Positions 9,386-18,047 are shown, counted from the first letter of the stretch. The stretch is DNA of 64,000 nucleotides from Methanohalophilus euhalobius (GCF_900215215.1 NZ_OBDR01000001.1:124001-188000), one strand, 5' to 3'. Numbers and translations are program-made. Notes: generated from the sequence alone by a model not told the origin.

Positions 9386-9741
9386 GATTATCCATTCATT
9401 TTCAATTTCTCTGAATGTGGTATTACTGTCCTACACCTTTTCTCTCCTCTTGATGTATAGTTGGATAGGCCCGCCGGGATAACCCAATAAAAATACTTTA
9501 CAGGATTAATTCTTTCTAAGCAGAAACACGTCATAGCAATCAGTTATACCTGTGGTTAACCAGTATGAAATTAATTTGGCCCCCCAGATAATTTAACCTC
9601 ATAACTTCCTTACCTATTTGTTCTTAATAGTTATTAAAAGTATCGCAGTTTGTTCAATTATGGATTTTTAGTATCCACAGGAACATATAATACATTCCGG
9701 AATCATATAACCAACTAATTGAAAATAGTAGTGGGGTTACA
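9386..9741. promoter_or_regulatory. Divergent intergenic region, hydrolase/ppsA
   Basis: A 356 bp gap between divergent genes. For ppsA a TATA element (CATATAAT) sits at 9684-9691, which predicts a transcript start near 9710-9715 and a leader of about 30 nt. On the other strand, purine-rich GAGGAG and AGGTG stretches lie near 9440-9450, before the hydrolase frame. No palindrome was convincing. Confidence 0.5.
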
Positions 9742-12150
9742 ATGAGCGATAACAAATACATACGATGGTTTGAAGAGATTACTATTGATGATGTGTCCCT
9801 GGTGGGAGGGAAAAATGCATCATTGGGTGAAATGTACAGGGAACTTACGGATAAGGACATCTGTATTCCTAATGGTTTTGCTATCACTGCTGAGGCCTAC
9901 TGGCATGTGCTGAATTCGGCAGGTGTGCTGGAAGACCTACGAAGGATTCTGGATGAGTTGGACACGAAGACTCTCAGTAACCTTGCTGATATAGGCAAAA
10001 GGGCACGGCACACAATCCTGGATGCACCTATTCCTGAAGATCTATGGGATGAAATTAAAACTGCATATGACAAACTGTGTGAACAGTATGGTGCAGATAC
10101 CGATGTTGCAGTACGCAGTTCAGCCACTGCTGAAGACCTGCCAAATGCATCTTTTGCAGGCCAGCAGGAAACTTATCTCAACATTCACGGCTATCACGCC
10201 CTGAATGATGCATGCAGCCGCTGTTTTGCCTCTTTGTTCACCGACCGGGCCATTTCCTACAGGATAAATAACAAATTCGATCATTTTGATGTAGGCCTGT
10301 CGATTGGTATAATGAAAATGGTGCGTTCTGACCTTGCATCAAGCGGAGTGATGTTCACCATCGATACAGAAACTGGCTTTGAGGATGTAGTCTTTATCAC
10401 CGGATCATATGGGTTAGGTGAGAATATCGTACAGGGACTGGTAAATCCGGATGAGTTCTACGTATTCAAGCCGACCCTTGAAGAAGGCTATAAGCCCATT
10501 ATCCGCAAAAAGGTCGGCAGCAAAGAGATTAAGATGATCTACGGCCGGGGAGATTCCAGAGTACTTACGCGTAATGTGGATGTTCCTGAAAGTGACAGAA
10601 AAGACTTCTGTATCAACAATGAGGAGGTACTGCAGCTTGCCAGATATGCTGTCACAATTGAGAAACACTATTCCGGGAAATCGAATAAGGCAATGCCTAT
10701 GGATATAGAATGGGCAAAGGATGGTGATACAGGAAAATTATTCATCGTTCAGGCAAGACCGGAGACAGTACAATCCCAGAAAAGGAAGGATGTGCTTGAA
10801 ACCTACTACATGGATGAAAAAGGCAAGGTGCTTGTCACAGGCAGAAGTGTTGGGTCCAGGATAGCCTCGGGCAGGGTGCATGTTATCAAAGATGTCTCTG
10901 GTTTGTCTTCCTTCAAACCCGGGGAAATCCTGGTGGCAGATACAACCACTCCGGATTGGGAACCTGTGATGAAAAATGCAGCAGCCATCATTACCAATAA
11001 AGGAGGCAGGACCTGTCATGCAGCTATTGTCAGTCGTGAGCTTGACATTCCCGCAGTTGTGGGGGCGGATGACAGCACAGAAATCCTTGAAACGGGTAGT
11101 CAAGTTACTGTAAGCTGTGCTGAAGGGGACACAGGCAGGGTCTATGAAGGCCAACTTGCATTCCATAAGGAAACCACAGAGCTGGAAGATGTCAGCAAGA
11201 CCCAAACAGAAATAATGATGAATCTGGGAAATCCTGAAGAGGCTTTTGCACTGTCCCGGATACCAAATGATGGAATCGGGCTGGCTCGACTTGAGTTTAT
11301 CATAAACAGTTATATAGGGATTCATCCGATGGCGCTGGTTCATACGGAAAAAGTCAAAGATCAGGGTGCGGTCAATCAGATTGAAAAATTGACACAGGGT
11401 TATTCAGATAAAGGGGATTACTTTGTGGAAAGGCTTGCTGAAGGTGTCGCGACAATCACAGCTGCATTCTACCCAAAGCCAGTAGTTGTGCGCATGAGCG
11501 ATTTCAAATCCAATGAATATGCAACCCTGCTGGGTGGAGAAGATTTTGAAGTAAAGGAAAATAATCCCATGCTTGGTTTCCGGGGAGCTTCACGTTATTA
11601 TGATGAAAGGTACAGGGAAGGGTTTGCTCTTGAATGCAGGGCGATGAAAAAGGTTAGGGATGAAATGGGGCTTACCAACCTTATTCTAATGATTCCTTTC
11701 TGCAGACGTGTGGAGGAAGCCCGCAAAGTTATCGAAGAAATGGACAAACACGGCCTTAAAAAGGGTGAAAATAACCTGCAGGTATATATGATGTGTGAGA
11801 TTCCCAGTAATGCACTCCTGATCGATGAATTCAGCAAATACTTCGATGGTTTTTCGATCGGGTCCAATGATCTGACACAACTAACATTGGGGGTTGATCG
11901 GGATTCTGAGATCCTGGCTTCAACCTTTGATGAGAGGGATGAGGCTGTAAAAGCGATGGTATCCATGGCAATAAAAGGTGCAAAAAGAAATAATAAGCAC
12001 AGCGGGATCTGTGGTCAGGCCCCAAGTGATTTCCCGGAATTTGCTGAATTCCTTGTGCAAAAAGGCATTGATTCCATTTCTCTGAATCCAGATTCGATAC
12101 TCAAAATATATCTCAAGGTGATGGAAACCGAGAAAAGTATTGGGAAATGA
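9742..12150 (+). CDS. ppsA: Phosphoenolpyruvate synthase
   Basis: Encodes 802 residues, normal for PEP synthase, which converts pyruvate plus ATP to PEP, AMP and phosphate in gluconeogenesis. In order: the pyruvate-phosphate dikinase ATP-binding domain (GGKNASLGEM, VRSSATAEDLPNASFAGQQ), the swivelling phosphohistidine domain with GGRTCHAAIVSREL (active His), and the TIM-barrel PEP-binding domain ending in GICGQAPSD. Methanogens fix carbon to pyruvate and need this step for sugar synthesis. TGGGGT precedes the ATG. Monocistronic, convergent with the histidine kinase. Confidence 0.95.
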   Translation: MSDNKYIRWFEEITIDDVSLVGGKNASLGEMYRELTDKDICIPNGFAITAEAYWHVLNSAGVLEDLRRILDELDTKTLSNLADIGKRARHTILDAPIPEDLWDEIKTAYDKLCEQYGADTDVAVRSSATAEDLPNASFAGQQETYLNIHGYHALNDACSRCFASLFTDRAISYRINNKFDHFDVGLSIGIMKMVRSDLASSGVMFTIDTETGFEDVVFITGSYGLGENIVQGLVNPDEFYVFKPTLEEGYKPIIRKKVGSKEIKMIYGRGDSRVLTRNVDVPESDRKDFCINNEEVLQLARYAVTIEKHYSGKSNKAMPMDIEWAKDGDTGKLFIVQARPETVQSQKRKDVLETYYMDEKGKVLVTGRSVGSRIASGRVHVIKDVSGLSSFKPGEILVADTTTPDWEPVMKNAAAIITNKGGRTCHAAIVSRELDIPAVVGADDSTEILETGSQVTVSCAEGDTGRVYEGQLAFHKETTELEDVSKTQTEIMMNLGNPEEAFALSRIPNDGIGLARLEFIINSYIGIHPMALVHTEKVKDQGAVNQIEKLTQGYSDKGDYFVERLAEGVATITAAFYPKPVVVRMSDFKSNEYATLLGGEDFEVKENNPMLGFRGASRYYDERYREGFALECRAMKKVRDEMGLTNLILMIPFCRRVEEARKVIEEMDKHGLKKGENNLQVYMMCEIPSNALLIDEFSKYFDGFSIGSNDLTQLTLGVDRDSEILASTFDERDEAVKAMVSMAIKGAKRNNKHSGICGQAPSDFPEFAEFLVQKGIDSISLNPDSILKIYLKVMETEKSIGK

Positions 12151-12220
12151 AAACATTTCAGCAACCTTTTCCGGGGTTGCTATCATTACTTTTTAGGTCA
12201 GATATGATTTTTTCCTGTAT

Positions 12221-13381
12221 TCAGAAGTGTATCGTAAAAGTAGTACCTTCAGCTGTGTTCAGGTCTATTGTACCGTCTATCTGGGAAACAAGATTGGTTA
12301 CAAGTTGCAGTCCAAGAGATTCTGTATTCTTGAAATCTATTTCTTTGGGAAAGTCACCACTGTCATGCACAATCAGGCTATAACCACTATTTTCTTTAGC
12401 GAAATGAATTTCGATTACACCATCCTGTCCTTCATTAAAAGCATGTTGCAGGGCATTGGAAACCAGCTCATTGATTATGATTCCAAGGGGTACGGCCCTG
12501 TCCATTTCAAGATGGATTTTATCCACATTGACGTTTACAATCACTTTGTTATTATCAAGATCATAAGAATGCATAAGATATTCCATAAGCTCATTAACAT
12601 AATCCAAAAAGTCGAGGTTTTTGCAGTCGCTGGACTGATATAACTTTTCGTGTATAAGAGCTATCGAACGTACCCGATTTTCACTTTGTTTGAAAGCTTC
12701 TACTACTTCATTATGGTTAAAATTCGTCGATTCAAGATACAGCAGTCCGGAGACAACCTGCAGATTGTTCTTTACCCTGTGATGAATTTCTTTAATCCTC
12801 ATATCTTCAAATTCACGGAGGGACTTTTCAGCACGTTCCCGTTCAGCAATTTCCTTCTGTAGTTGCTGGTTGACAAAGGTTAGTTCAGAAGTACGTTTTT
12901 CTACGATTTCTTCCAGGTTCTTGCGGTAGTTGCTGAGTTCTTTTTCTACACGCATCAGTTCGATGGCGTCTCCTACCCTTTCCGCCAAGGCATCAATCAG
13001 CTTGCGCTCTTCCCTGAGGAACGGCCCCTCCGCTGCTTGTGGCTTATTTTCAAGATAAAAAACCTCGAGGCAACCTGCATTTTTGTTCTCAACAATTAAT
13101 GGGGCGGCCTGTTTCCACTGGCTTTCCTGAAAATGCGGGCTCATAAATGTATTTTCTTCCACGGTAATCCTTGAACAAGCTATGTATGGATATTGCCAGG
13201 CGGAAGGAATGAAGTCGACTATTTCCTGTAAAATTGTGTCCAGATTTCTTTCCTTTTCGACAATTCTGGATATCTGGTAGAGGCAGTCTAGTTCCTTGGC
13301 CCGCTCTTCCAGGTCATGTGTCCGCTTTCTTAATGCAGCTTCGACACATTTTGTATTCGGTTTATCCTCCGTATTCTTGAT
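12221..13381 (-). CDS. GAF-HisKA_2 sensor histidine kinase with no canonical start codon
   Basis: From the C-terminus: a HATPase domain (N box INELVSNALQHAF, G box near ESLGLQLV), a HisKA_2 dimerisation domain with phosphoacceptor His in EIHHRVKNN, a coiled coil, and a GAF domain. The GAF domain needs sequence upstream of GTG 13162: the frame stays open to TAA 13418 and encodes family-typical text (ELDCLYQISRIVEKE, SAWQYPYIAC). No ATG, GTG or TTG exists in that extension. An ATC at 13381-13379 sits 7 nt after a GGAGG, exactly where a start belongs, giving 386 aa. Either a non-AUG start, a recent start-codon mutation, or a sequence error. No transmembrane helix; a cytoplasmic sensor. Confidence 0.7.
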   Translation of the reverse strand: MKNTEDKPNTKCVEAALRKRTHDLEERAKELDCLYQISRIVEKERNLDTILQEIVDFIPSAWQYPYIACSRITVEENTFMSPHFQESQWKQAAPLIVENKNAGCLEVFYLENKPQAAEGPFLREERKLIDALAERVGDAIELMRVEKELSNYRKNLEEIVEKRTSELTFVNQQLQKEIAERERAEKSLREFEDMRIKEIHHRVKNNLQVVSGLLYLESTNFNHNEVVEAFKQSENRVRSIALIHEKLYQSSDCKNLDFLDYVNELMEYLMHSYDLDNNKVIVNVNVDKIHLEMDRAVPLGIIINELVSNALQHAFNEGQDGVIEIHFAKENSGYSLIVHDSGDFPKEIDFKNTESLGLQLVTNLVSQIDGTIDLNTAEGTTFTIHF

Positions 13382-13526
13382 GTTATTGCCTCCAACACAT
13401 CGTATATTGGAGATTACTTACATATCACTAATATTTCAGTATCTATTGTATATATTTATATGTTGCACTTACGATCAGTTATATGGCAATAAACCAAACA
13501 CTTAAAAAATTAGCAAAAAAATTTAG

Positions 13527-13599
13527 TAGCCCGGCACGGATTCGAACCGAGGTTGCAGGATCCAGAGTCCCACATGATTGACCACTACACTACCGGGCT
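13527..13599 (-). tRNA. tRNA-Gln (anticodon CTG)
   Basis: Read on the minus strand, the acceptor stem is AGCCCGG/CCGGGCT with discriminator A. The anticodon loop CTCTGGA gives anticodon CTG (Gln). The T arm contains GGTTCGAATCC. No CCA is encoded. In archaea this tRNA is charged through Glu-tRNA(Gln), amidated by GatDE; gatE lies at 55.9-57.8 kb. Confidence 0.9.
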
Positions 13600-13651
13600 G
13601 CTACGAAAACGTATCCTACATTGGATATTTAGTATATAAAATTATCGGGAT

Positions 13652-14053
13652 TTATAATTCATCCGGGTCTTTATTTAATATAGCAGTAGACCACCAGTTG
13701 GCCATATCTATAAGATCTTTACTGAACTGGCTCGATAAACGGTATTCCTTATTCTTATTAGAAATGAGTCCCGCGCCAAGTAATTTGTTGCGCATTGCAT
13801 AGAAAGATGCTCGACCAACGTCCAGCTCTTTCATTATTGATTCCCATTCACTTGTTTTAACAGCATTGCCACTCTTTTGGCGCTCTTCGATTATAGTCAG
13901 AAATTGCTGTCCGCGTCGTGCAGTAGCATCTTCCTGAAAAAGCCTGCGCATGAGGCTATAGTAAGGATCTCTGGAATGTGTGATTCTGGATCCGGAATCC
14001 GAACGTATTATTAGGGTGGTGGATGTACGTGGAGCATCCTTTATTGCTACCAT
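13652..14053 (-). CDS. Hypothetical protein, probable winged-helix DNA-binding
   Basis: Encodes 133 residues, mostly helical. The central segment (SEWESIMKELDVGRASFYAMRNKLLGAGLISNKNKEYRLS, taken in pieces) has the layout of a winged helix: helix-turn-helix with a recognition helix around GRASFYAMRNKLL, then a short wing around NKEYRLS. I do not recognise a named family. It starts 10 nt after the DUF2551 gene stop, so the two are one operon, probably regulatory. Confidence 0.6.
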   Translation of the reverse strand: MVAIKDAPRTSTTLIIRSDSGSRITHSRDPYYSLMRRLFQEDATARRGQQFLTIIEERQKSGNAVKTSEWESIMKELDVGRASFYAMRNKLLGAGLISNKNKEYRLSSQFSKDLIDMANWWSTAILNKDPDEL

Positions 14054-14063
14054 GAATACTCAT

Positions 14064-14384
14064 TCATGTGGATGGTTTTTCTCGCGCGGTAATGGCATTC
14101 TGTATCAAGTCCACATATTCTTCCTTCAATGAATATGTTGTAGGGGTCTTGTATGACTCCTTATGGGATCTCAGAATACCCAACTTTGAATGTATATAAC
14201 CAACCATAGAGGCTACTACACTTCTGGATGCGTCGAACTGCTTGTTGATCTTTTCGTGAAGATCATCAACCGTAAACTGTTTTACGTTGAGAAGAATAGA
14301 TAGTATATGGGTACGCAGTCCGCTCACGTCAAGTTCTACGAACTTTTTGAGACGGTTTTTTATTTTAGATCTAATAGCTTTCAT
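14064..14384 (-). CDS. DUF2551 family protein
   Basis: Encodes 106 residues. The pattern (IKNRLKKFVELDVSGLRTHIL, then FTVDDLHEKINKQFDASRSVVASMVGYIHSKLGILRSHKE, taken in pieces) matches DUF2551, a methanogen family with a winged-helix-like layout. Role unknown, probably DNA binding. GGGGTAATTCT precedes the ATG. First gene of a two-gene operon. Confidence 0.75.
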   Translation of the reverse strand: MKAIRSKIKNRLKKFVELDVSGLRTHILSILLNVKQFTVDDLHEKINKQFDASRSVVASMVGYIHSKLGILRSHKESYKTPTTYSLKEEYVDLIQNAITAREKPST

Positions 14385-14487
14385 AGAATTACCCCTATCT
14401 ATGTATTAATTCATATATATACAATCAAACTATTTATATGTTTGTAAAGTAATGTTGTTTCTGTAACCTTAATAGAGGCCTAATATA

Positions 14488-14982
14488 ATGAAAGTATCTT
14501 TTGATAAATCAACCTTGCGCTATTCACTACCAAATAAGCTATTGTGCATAGATGATAATAGATTAATTCCTCCTTTTGAAGAAGAGGAAAATGAAATGGG
14601 TGTATGCAGTGAGTGTGAAGGTCTGTTATTTTCCTTCACTTATCACAATTTTCAGGATTATACGGCAGTAGTATGTCGCTGTGGTGATTGTTCTCTTTTA
14701 AGGATAATTCTTTTTGATCCTGCATGGGAATGGGTTGGGGAGTACCCGGTGTCAATTATCGATGACGCCTCACAAAACAGTGTCAATTTAATTGAAAGTA
14801 AATCTATATCAGATATTGAAAACATTGCAGCAGTAAAACTGGAAACTGTTTTTTCGCCCAGGGAAATTGAAGCTATGATTCAAAAATCAAAGGGTGAAAA
14901 CTATGTTCGCCAGTATCTCTATAATGCAAGAAAAAAATACTCGCTGTTCAATGAATTATTTGGTTATTATCTGGAGATTTAA
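14488..14982 (+). CDS. Hypothetical protein with zinc-ribbon-like cysteines
   Basis: Encodes 164 residues. A CSECEG pair near residue 39 and a CRCGDC cluster near residue 68 could form a zinc ribbon. The C-terminal third is helical and basic (YVRQYLYNARKKYSLF). I do not recognise the family. A TATA-like ATTTATAT lies about 55 bp upstream. No operon partner: followed by a 1.1 kb gap. Confidence 0.55.
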   Translation: MKVSFDKSTLRYSLPNKLLCIDDNRLIPPFEEEENEMGVCSECEGLLFSFTYHNFQDYTAVVCRCGDCSLLRIILFDPAWEWVGEYPVSIIDDASQNSVNLIESKSISDIENIAAVKLETVFSPREIEAMIQKSKGENYVRQYLYNARKKYSLFNELFGYYLEI

Positions 14983-16062
14983 ATCTCACTTTTTGCTAAC
15001 TAATTCCTGACAAAATATTTTCTTTTATGTTAGTTGTTAAATTTATGGTGATGTGGGGTTGGCCTACATTGAAATTATTTTGAGGTTGTTTGTTAGAAGT
15101 ATTCACTTAATTTTATAATATGTAATAGATGATAATTACTTGGGATGTTCTCATTTTATGTAATATTTTAAAATGACAATAGTTATTTTTACTTGAAGTT
15201 ACCTTGCAATATTTATTACTAATACATTTATCAAATTTAAGATGTGTTCTTTGAAACAAATCTGAATTTTATTATTATGTATATCTTGTAAAGTGAGTTA
15301 TAATTTAGTGAAGTTTGATATATAATATGCTGGATCGGTGGTTCTGAGTATATTACATATAATATATGAATGAAATGTTGTTTTTTGATAAATATGCGTT
15401 TCTTCTATTTTTCTGTGCACTAAAGGGGGCGGTAGTGGAGTGAAACGGCCATATTCTTATAGTATTTGTAATATTTGTGTTTACTAAATCTGTGCATTAT
15501 ATCAGGCAGACAAATCCGTTCATATATATTATATGAATAAGGAAAATTGTAGGTACATGCAGATACTTTTACCTGAAGGATCTCTCCTTTTGATAAAGGT
15601 GCTTGAAGAGTTATTTTTTTGTGGCGTGCTTTTAATCATTATGGTGAAAAACATACCTATGTTTTATATTGCATTTTATACCTTCTAGGTGTAGGAGTAT
15701 TGGATCAATAATGAATATATAAATATATACTTATAATATTCATCTACTGTTTTCTCTCTCACTTTTCAGGAAGAGGTCGTGGATACTGTAATTTTAAAGT
15801 GAGAATTGCATTTTTTGTTTAGTAATATTGTGTACACAACAACATAAGTTATATATATTATAACATATGTTTTTTATAGTATATAATCCACTATAGTATT
15901 AATGTTTTCTAATAATATATATTATATTATCTATGTCATATAATATATTTAAGATAAATTGTTGCATTATAAATTTTTTAAAAAATTGTACATTGAGTAC
16001 TATATTTTTTTGACTGGTTAATTCAAAAGAATCTTAATAAAGAACCAATAAAAAAAAGAAGG
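14983..16062. other. AT-rich non-coding stretch
   Basis: About 1.08 kb of strongly AT-rich DNA with many TATATAAT-like runs. The only tiny open frame noted (15533-15688, 51 aa) has no ribosome binding site and no recognisable features. It lies directly beside the decayed ABC transporter and may be further eroded gene sequence, but I could read no protein remnant in it. No RNA structure or repeat array was clear. Confidence 0.5.
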
Positions 16063-16315
16063 TTACAAAACTTTACTAAGAAAAGATTTTGTCCGTTCAT
16101 GTCGGGTATTTGTGAAAAGTTCCTCAGGGCTACCTTCTTCCACTACCAATCCATCACCTATGAAGAAGACCCAATTTTGCAATTGCAACTTTCTGTTTTT
16201 GGCCGCCTGAAAGAGAGGCTGGATAGGTATTTGCTTTGTCCGTTAATGCCTTTTGTGAGGGTTTCCATTGCACGAATATTGCTTGTTCTTCGTTCATCTT
16301 CCTTGCAATAACGGG
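16063..16315 (-). pseudogene. Remnant of a polar amino acid ABC transporter ATPase (GlnQ-like)
   Basis: Read on the minus strand, one frame encodes the ABC signature region TDKANTYPASLSGGQKQK followed by VAIAK. A second frame then gives the family C-terminus (GDGLVVEEGSPEELF, NTRHERTKSFLSKVL) ending at TAA 16065-16063. The stretch between them, which should hold Walker B and the switch His, is deleted. The N-terminal Walker A half is also missing, and an earlier frameshift separates the MNEEQA-like helix from the signature. Clearly dead. Confidence 0.8.
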
Positions 16316-16340
16316 AAAAGTGAGGAGAGGGGAAATATTT

Positions 16341-16545
16341 TTAAATGTTCGGGGGTAGTATAATATTTTTCATTGGCTGGCTGTGAATCATACCTAGAGA
16401 CGGTTTTCCTCCCATCTGGCCCCGTTGAATCCTTGCACATACAATCTTTGCAACATAGGTACCACTGTTTATATTATAGACAATGCACCTGCAATAATTG
16501 AACCTATTGGCAAAGAAAGCAGGAGAAGTAAAGTAAAAATAAAAT
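16341..16545 (-). pseudogene. Remnant of a polar amino acid ABC transporter permease (GlnP-like)
   Basis: On the minus strand a frame ending at TAA 16343-16341 encodes INSGTYVAKIVCARIQ, then RGQMGGKPSLGMIHSQPMKN and IILPPNI. This is the conserved EAA-loop region of amino acid permeases (NSGAY..EIV..GIQ...GQ.EAA.SLG...SQ....ILP). Upstream, in another frame, hydrophobic text containing SIIAGALSII fits the preceding membrane helix. Frameshifts and deletions leave about 60 codons. It lies immediately before the ATPase remnant, in the usual permease-ATPase order. Confidence 0.78.
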
Positions 16546-17027
16546 CAATTCAAACTGGAAGCAACTTTCCGTTTATACCTGATATCCATTACCCCGTGGC
16601 TGCAGCTGATTGACTCACTACCTGGGTCAACACTTGCCGGCAGAGTTACGTGTTGTGTCTCAGTGCGTCCAGCATCCGGGAAATGGACCGCAATGTCTAC
16701 TTCATTGTAGCGTGAGGTAATTGACACAAGATCTTCGTCAACTTTAACGTCGACTGTTACGTAAACTTCATCGTCAGTCTTAAATGTCTCAACCAGGGGA
16801 GTTTGGTCTTTTACAAAAACATCCTCTGGTGTATCCTCTGCTGGCGGTGACTGTTCATTGAAGTGGTCATTATTCATGGGATTGTGAGCAATGGAAAACC
16901 CATATACGAAGGGTTTATTGCCATTGCCTTCCCTCATCTTTTCAAAAACATACTGAAGAAGGTCTTCGATGTCTTCAAAAGAGTTATTTTCGTCTCTATT
17001 GTTGTCATCTTTTTTGCGATCATTCAT
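16545..17027 (-). CDS. Hsp20/alpha-crystallin-like (GvpH-type) protein
   Basis: Encodes 160 residues. An acidic N-terminal linker is followed by FEDIEDLLQYVFEKM and KPFVYGFSIAHNP, as in archaeal Hsp20/GvpH-like proteins. The C-terminal alpha-crystallin-like beta sandwich (DDEVYVTVDV, ISTSRYNEVDIAV-like strands, GVMDIRYKR) begins near residue 85. These proteins act as small chaperones. Start ATG 17027 has AAGGTAGAG upstream; the longer frame to 17252 runs into msrA and is not used. The gene is divergent from msrA, and a shared inverted repeat lies between them. Confidence 0.7.
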   Translation of the reverse strand: MNDRKKDDNNRDENNSFEDIEDLLQYVFEKMREGNGNKPFVYGFSIAHNPMNNDHFNEQSPPAEDTPEDVFVKDQTPLVETFKTDDEVYVTVDVKVDEDLVSITSRYNEVDIAVHFPDAGRTETQHVTLPASVDPGSESISCSHGVMDIRYKRKVASSLN

Positions 17028-17060
17028 GTTCTCTACCTTCTGGTGTAGTAAAAAAAGATT

Positions 17061-17090
17061 GTTCGAACATATGCGAACATGATATATAAA
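17061..17090. promoter_or_regulatory. Inverted-repeat operator candidate with msrA TATA box
   Basis: GTTCG (17061-17065) and CGAAC (17074-17078) form an inverted repeat with an 8 bp spacer. GTTCGAAC at 17061-17068 is itself palindromic, giving three half-sites. A TATA element (GATATATAAA, 17081-17090) for msrA follows directly. On the other strand an AT-rich TATA candidate for the Hsp20-like gene lies near 17050-17058. The position between two divergent stress genes suggests a shared regulator; this is inference. Confidence 0.5.
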
Positions 17091-17157
17091 CCATTCCCTA
17101 GAAACTATTGAATAATATATATCTGACAGAAAACCAATGAGGTCATGGGGATTATAA

Positions 17158-17652
17158 ATGAGTTTAAAATCTATGGAAAAAGCGACATTTGCTGCCGGAT
17201 GCTTCTGGAGAATAGAGGCAGCATTTAGGGAAGTCGAAGGCGTTATTAGCACAAGGGTTGGTTACACGGGAGGGAGTACACCCAATCCCTCTTATGAGGA
17301 AGTTTGTACCGGGCGTACAGGCCACGCTGAAGCTGTTGAGATTACCTATCATCCACAAATTGTAAGTTATGAACAAATGCTGGAGATTTTCTGGAATATT
17401 CATGACCCTACAACATCTAATCGACAGGGGCCGGATATTGGAACACAATATCGCTCTGCAATATTTTATCATAACAAAAAACAAAAAGAAATTGCTTTGA
17501 GTTGTCTTCATAAGTTACAGGAATCAGGCAAATCCAAACCTATAGTTACAGAAATAGAGCCCGCTTCTGAATTTTATCCTGCAGAAGATTATCATCAGCA
17601 ATATTTCGAAAAAATGGAGATGTGTAGTTCCGGAAAATGTGGCTGGAAATAA
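17158..17652 (+). CDS. msrA: Peptide methionine sulfoxide reductase A
   Basis: Encodes 164 residues. The catalytic Cys is in AAGCFW, followed by the family motifs [25 protein letters not shown] and the [12 protein letters not shown] segment. It reduces methionine-S-sulfoxide in proteins, with electrons from thioredoxin through C-terminal cysteines (two are present: MCSSGKCGW). One variation: GCFWRIEA in place of the more usual GCFWG(V/P)E. A thioredoxin and its reductase are encoded near 62 kb. Confidence 0.94.
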   Translation: MSLKSMEKATFAAGCFWRIEAAFREVEGVISTRVGYTGGSTPNPSYEEVCTGRTGHAEAVEITYHPQIVSYEQMLEIFWNIHDPTTSNRQGPDIGTQYRSAIFYHNKKQKEIALSCLHKLQESGKSKPIVTEIEPASEFYPAEDYHQQYFEKMEMCSSGKCGWK

Positions 17653-17654
17653 GT

Positions 17655-17840
17655 ATGATCTACAACCATTTAGACAATAAACAAGAATTAATTTCCAATC
17701 TAAAAAAGAAGGCAAACCGATTTACTCCCTCAGATTTTATGAAAATAAGATATCTGATGTTGCAAAGTACTGAAAACCTTCCTCTAAAATACAGGCAGAT
17801 ATATGGCGAGGATTTATTCAGGCATCTTTATAAACCATAG
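17655..17840 (+). CDS. Small hypothetical protein
   Basis: Encodes 61 residues starting 2 nt after the msrA stop, with GGAAAT upstream. Mostly helical and basic (QELISNLKKKANRF, FMKIRYLMLQ). No family recognised. It may be cotranscribed with msrA. It ends in ATAG, and the next open frame begins at that point in another register, so the two may once have been a single protein of about 128 residues broken by a frameshift. Confidence 0.45.
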   Translation: MIYNHLDNKQELISNLKKKANRFTPSDFMKIRYLMLQSTENLPLKYRQIYGEDLFRHLYKP

Positions 17841-18040
17841 AGGAGATAAAAAAATACAACGCAACCCCTCAAATCTCAACTTTTGACAGGGAAGATTGCC
17901 TGGAACTAATTCAGCGTATAGATTTAATGCAAAAAGAGGATAATGAATATTATTGTCTCGCGAAAAACAAACAAAAAGATGTGGAGATTGCATTATGCAA
18001 GTTTTGCATATGCAGAGATATGGATGAAATGACAGAGTGA
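17837..18040 (+). CDS. Small Cys-containing protein, start unresolved
   Basis: The open frame from about 17834 to TGA 18038-18040 encodes TIEEIKKYNATPQISTFD, then DCLELIQRIDLMQKEDNEYY and CLAKNKQKDVEIALCKFCIC near the end. The four clustered cysteines suggest a small metal site. The only ATG is internal (17927) and without a ribosome binding site. The natural N-terminus would be the ATA at 17837, overlapping the TAG stop of the preceding gene. Either a coupled non-AUG start or the second half of a frameshifted gene. Confidence 0.4.
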   Translation: MEEIKKYNATPQISTFDREDCLELIQRIDLMQKEDNEYYCLAKNKQKDVEIALCKFCICRDMDEMTE

Positions 18041-18047
18041 AGATCAC

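Noticed and set aside
15533-15688. 51-codon open frame in the AT-rich gap with hydrophobic stretches
   Set aside because: No ribosome binding site, no recognisable family, and hydrophobic codons are expected by chance in AT-rich DNA.
17028-17252. N-terminal extension of the Hsp20-like gene
   Set aside because: It runs antisense through the start of msrA, has non-family composition, and ATG 17027 has a fitting upstream site.
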